In this document: piece after piece, positions 5,696-6,171 of the stretch | Numbering within the stretch: the stretch's first letter is position 1 | Layout: every line of letters begins with the position of its first letter | Source: Phycisphaerales bacterium | GTDB lineage: Bacteria; Planctomycetota; Phycisphaerae; Tepidisphaerales; Tepidisphaeraceae | NCBI GenBank assembly: GCA_028288905.1 | Contig: JAQGHJ010000729.1 | Location: 1 to 6,171 of the forward strand | Direction of reading: 5' to 3' | DNA length: 6,171 bases | Program-made: the position numbers and the translations under genes | Notes under the pieces: generated by a model | Seen by the model: only the letters and a program-made list of their open reading frames with translations | Told to the model about the DNA's origin: nothing | Database searches by the model: none

Positions 5696-6171
5696 TTATC
5701 CGAACAGGGTCCTGCTCGCCCGCACCTGCCCCCGCCCCTCCGCCTCGACCAGCCGCCGGGACGCCAGCCGCTGGAGGTACGTGTCCCGGCTGCTCCGCTT
5801 GTACCCCGTCGCCTCGTCGACCTCCTCCCGACTCACCGCGGCCGGGTGGCGGTTGACCAGCACCTGGAGCACCCGCCGCTCCCCCTCCGGCAGCTTGGCC
5901 AGCCAGTGGGCCCGCAGCGCGTCCCCGGTCGGCAGCGACTCGAACGATCTGCCCAGCGCGGCCACGCCGGCGGCCGTCGCCCGCAGGTCCTCCCCGGCCG
6001 GCTCGGTGTACCCCCGCTCCCGGAGCCGCTGGAGGTAGGTGTCCCGGCTCGACCGCTTGTACCCGGTCAGGACGGTCAGCTGCTCCCGGCCGCACCCGCC
6101 CGGGTGCTGGGCGATCGCCGTCAGCACGGTCCGCTCGCCCTTGCGGAGGGCGGCGTCACCGGTGCCGGTGG
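5696..6171 (-). CDS. Two-repeat winged-helix-like protein (5' end beyond window)
   Basis: The last 157 residues are visible and the frame is still open at the right edge, so the true start lies outside; a GTG at 6127 is internal. Two homologous units of 86-residue period are seen. The first runs LRKGERTVLTAIAQHPGG, then REQLTVLTGYKRSSRDTYLQ. The second runs LPEGERRVLQVLVNRHPA, then REEVDEATGYKRSSRDTYLQ. Each has the pattern of a small winged helix (GERxVL helix, hydrophobic helix, TGY turn, basic helix ending YLQRL). The linker has LRATAAGVAALG and ESLPTGDALRAHWL, and the protein ends VRASRTLFG. From memory this resembles uncharacterised two-domain proteins common in phages and accessory DNA (GKAERKVL, LTGY, LPTGxAL, LRASDxLF patterns). 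DNA binding is an inference from the fold pattern. Confidence 0.75.
   Translation of the reverse strand, partial: TGTGDAALRKGERTVLTAIAQHPGGCGREQLTVLTGYKRSSRDTYLQRLRERGYTEPAGEDLRATAAGVAALGRSFESLPTGDALRAHWLAKLPEGERRVLQVLVNRHPAAVSREEVDEATGYKRSSRDTYLQRLASRRLVEAEGRGQVRASRTLFG
5736..5781. repeat. Direct repeat, right copy (46 bp)
   Basis: This partner of 4428-4473 (43/46 identical, same orientation) lies in the second repeat unit of the intact right-edge gene. Confidence 0.75.
5766..5806 (-). repeat. Internal gene repeat, second-unit copy
   Basis: These 41 bp match 6024-6064 at 37 positions, offset by 258 bp (86 codons, in frame). They encode the GYKRSSRDTYLQRL segment. The four differences are all silent: one Ser codon is AGC here and TCG there, and one Thr codon is ACG here and ACC there. 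Confidence 0.8.
6024..6064 (-). repeat. Internal gene repeat, first-unit copy
   Basis: Counterpart of 5766-5806 in the first winged-helix-like unit. The encoded peptide is identical across TGYKRSSRDTYLQRL, while the flanking residues diverge (RERGYTE here, ASRRLVE in the other unit). Confidence 0.8.

Noticed and set aside
5475..6095. Minus-strand frame of 206 codons over the two-repeat gene
   Set aside because: It repeats only because the underlying DNA repeats (GHLPPAA-like and GHVPPAA-like blocks). It runs into the PEP-CTERM gene and is a frame shadow of the 5696-6171 gene.
1..6171. CRISPR array, tRNA, attachment site or insertion sequence
   Set aside because: No regularly spaced repeats, cloverleaf-like sequence, transposase motif or terminal inverted repeats were seen. 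The 46-bp direct repeats lie within coding sequence of one family.

Overview
The window is GC-rich, about two-thirds G+C by eye, with strong G/C preference at third codon positions. It looks like chromosomal DNA from a planctomycete, most likely a relative of Gemmata. That placement is an inference from two extracellular-protein signatures: an N-terminal LEPR-XLL-like motif (LEPRRLA) in a large Gly/Ala/Ser/Asp-rich protein, and a PEP-CTERM sorting tail (VPEPS, hydrophobic stretch, RRR) in a second exported protein. GTG and TTG starts are common. No tRNA, rRNA, CRISPR array, transposase or integrase was recognised.

Layout. (1) Positions 1-1704, minus strand: a compact row of five small genes. 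In transcription order they are a 211-aa protein with a Cys-rich tail, an 80-aa sigma-region-4-like helix-turn-helix protein, an unrecognised 62-aa protein, a 63-aa zinc-ribbon protein whose GTG start overlaps the previous stop, and a multi-pass membrane (holin-like) protein that runs off the left edge. A consensus TATAAT -10 box lies upstream of the first gene. The content and packing suggest an accessory or phage-like module, but no phage hallmark gene is visible. (2) Positions 1844-4280, minus strand: a 733-aa LEPR-XLL-type surface protein with a strong ribosome-binding site, a plausible promoter, and a perfect 12-bp hairpin after its stop. (3) Positions 4318-4713, minus strand: a doubtful 131-aa ORF. 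Out of frame inside it lies a fossil C-terminal tail of the gene found at the right edge. (4) Positions 4914-5633, plus strand: a PEP-CTERM protein with signal peptide, the only convincing plus-strand gene. (5) Positions 5696-6171, minus strand: the 3' part of a protein with two winged-helix-like repeats that share an identical 15-residue segment.

How the parts relate. The PEP-CTERM gene lies between two same-orientation copies of a 46-bp sequence, one in the fossil and one in the intact right-edge gene. This suggests past recombination between paralogues or insertion at this locus. The two exported proteins are probably cell-surface products. The left-hand small genes are probably one transcription unit. 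Nothing in the window proves a single integrated system. The most distinctive signals are the duplicated DNA-binding-like module with its nearby fossil, and a shared promoter pattern (CGAACAA, 17 bp, TAYAATCCG) in front of two otherwise unrelated minus-strand ORFs.
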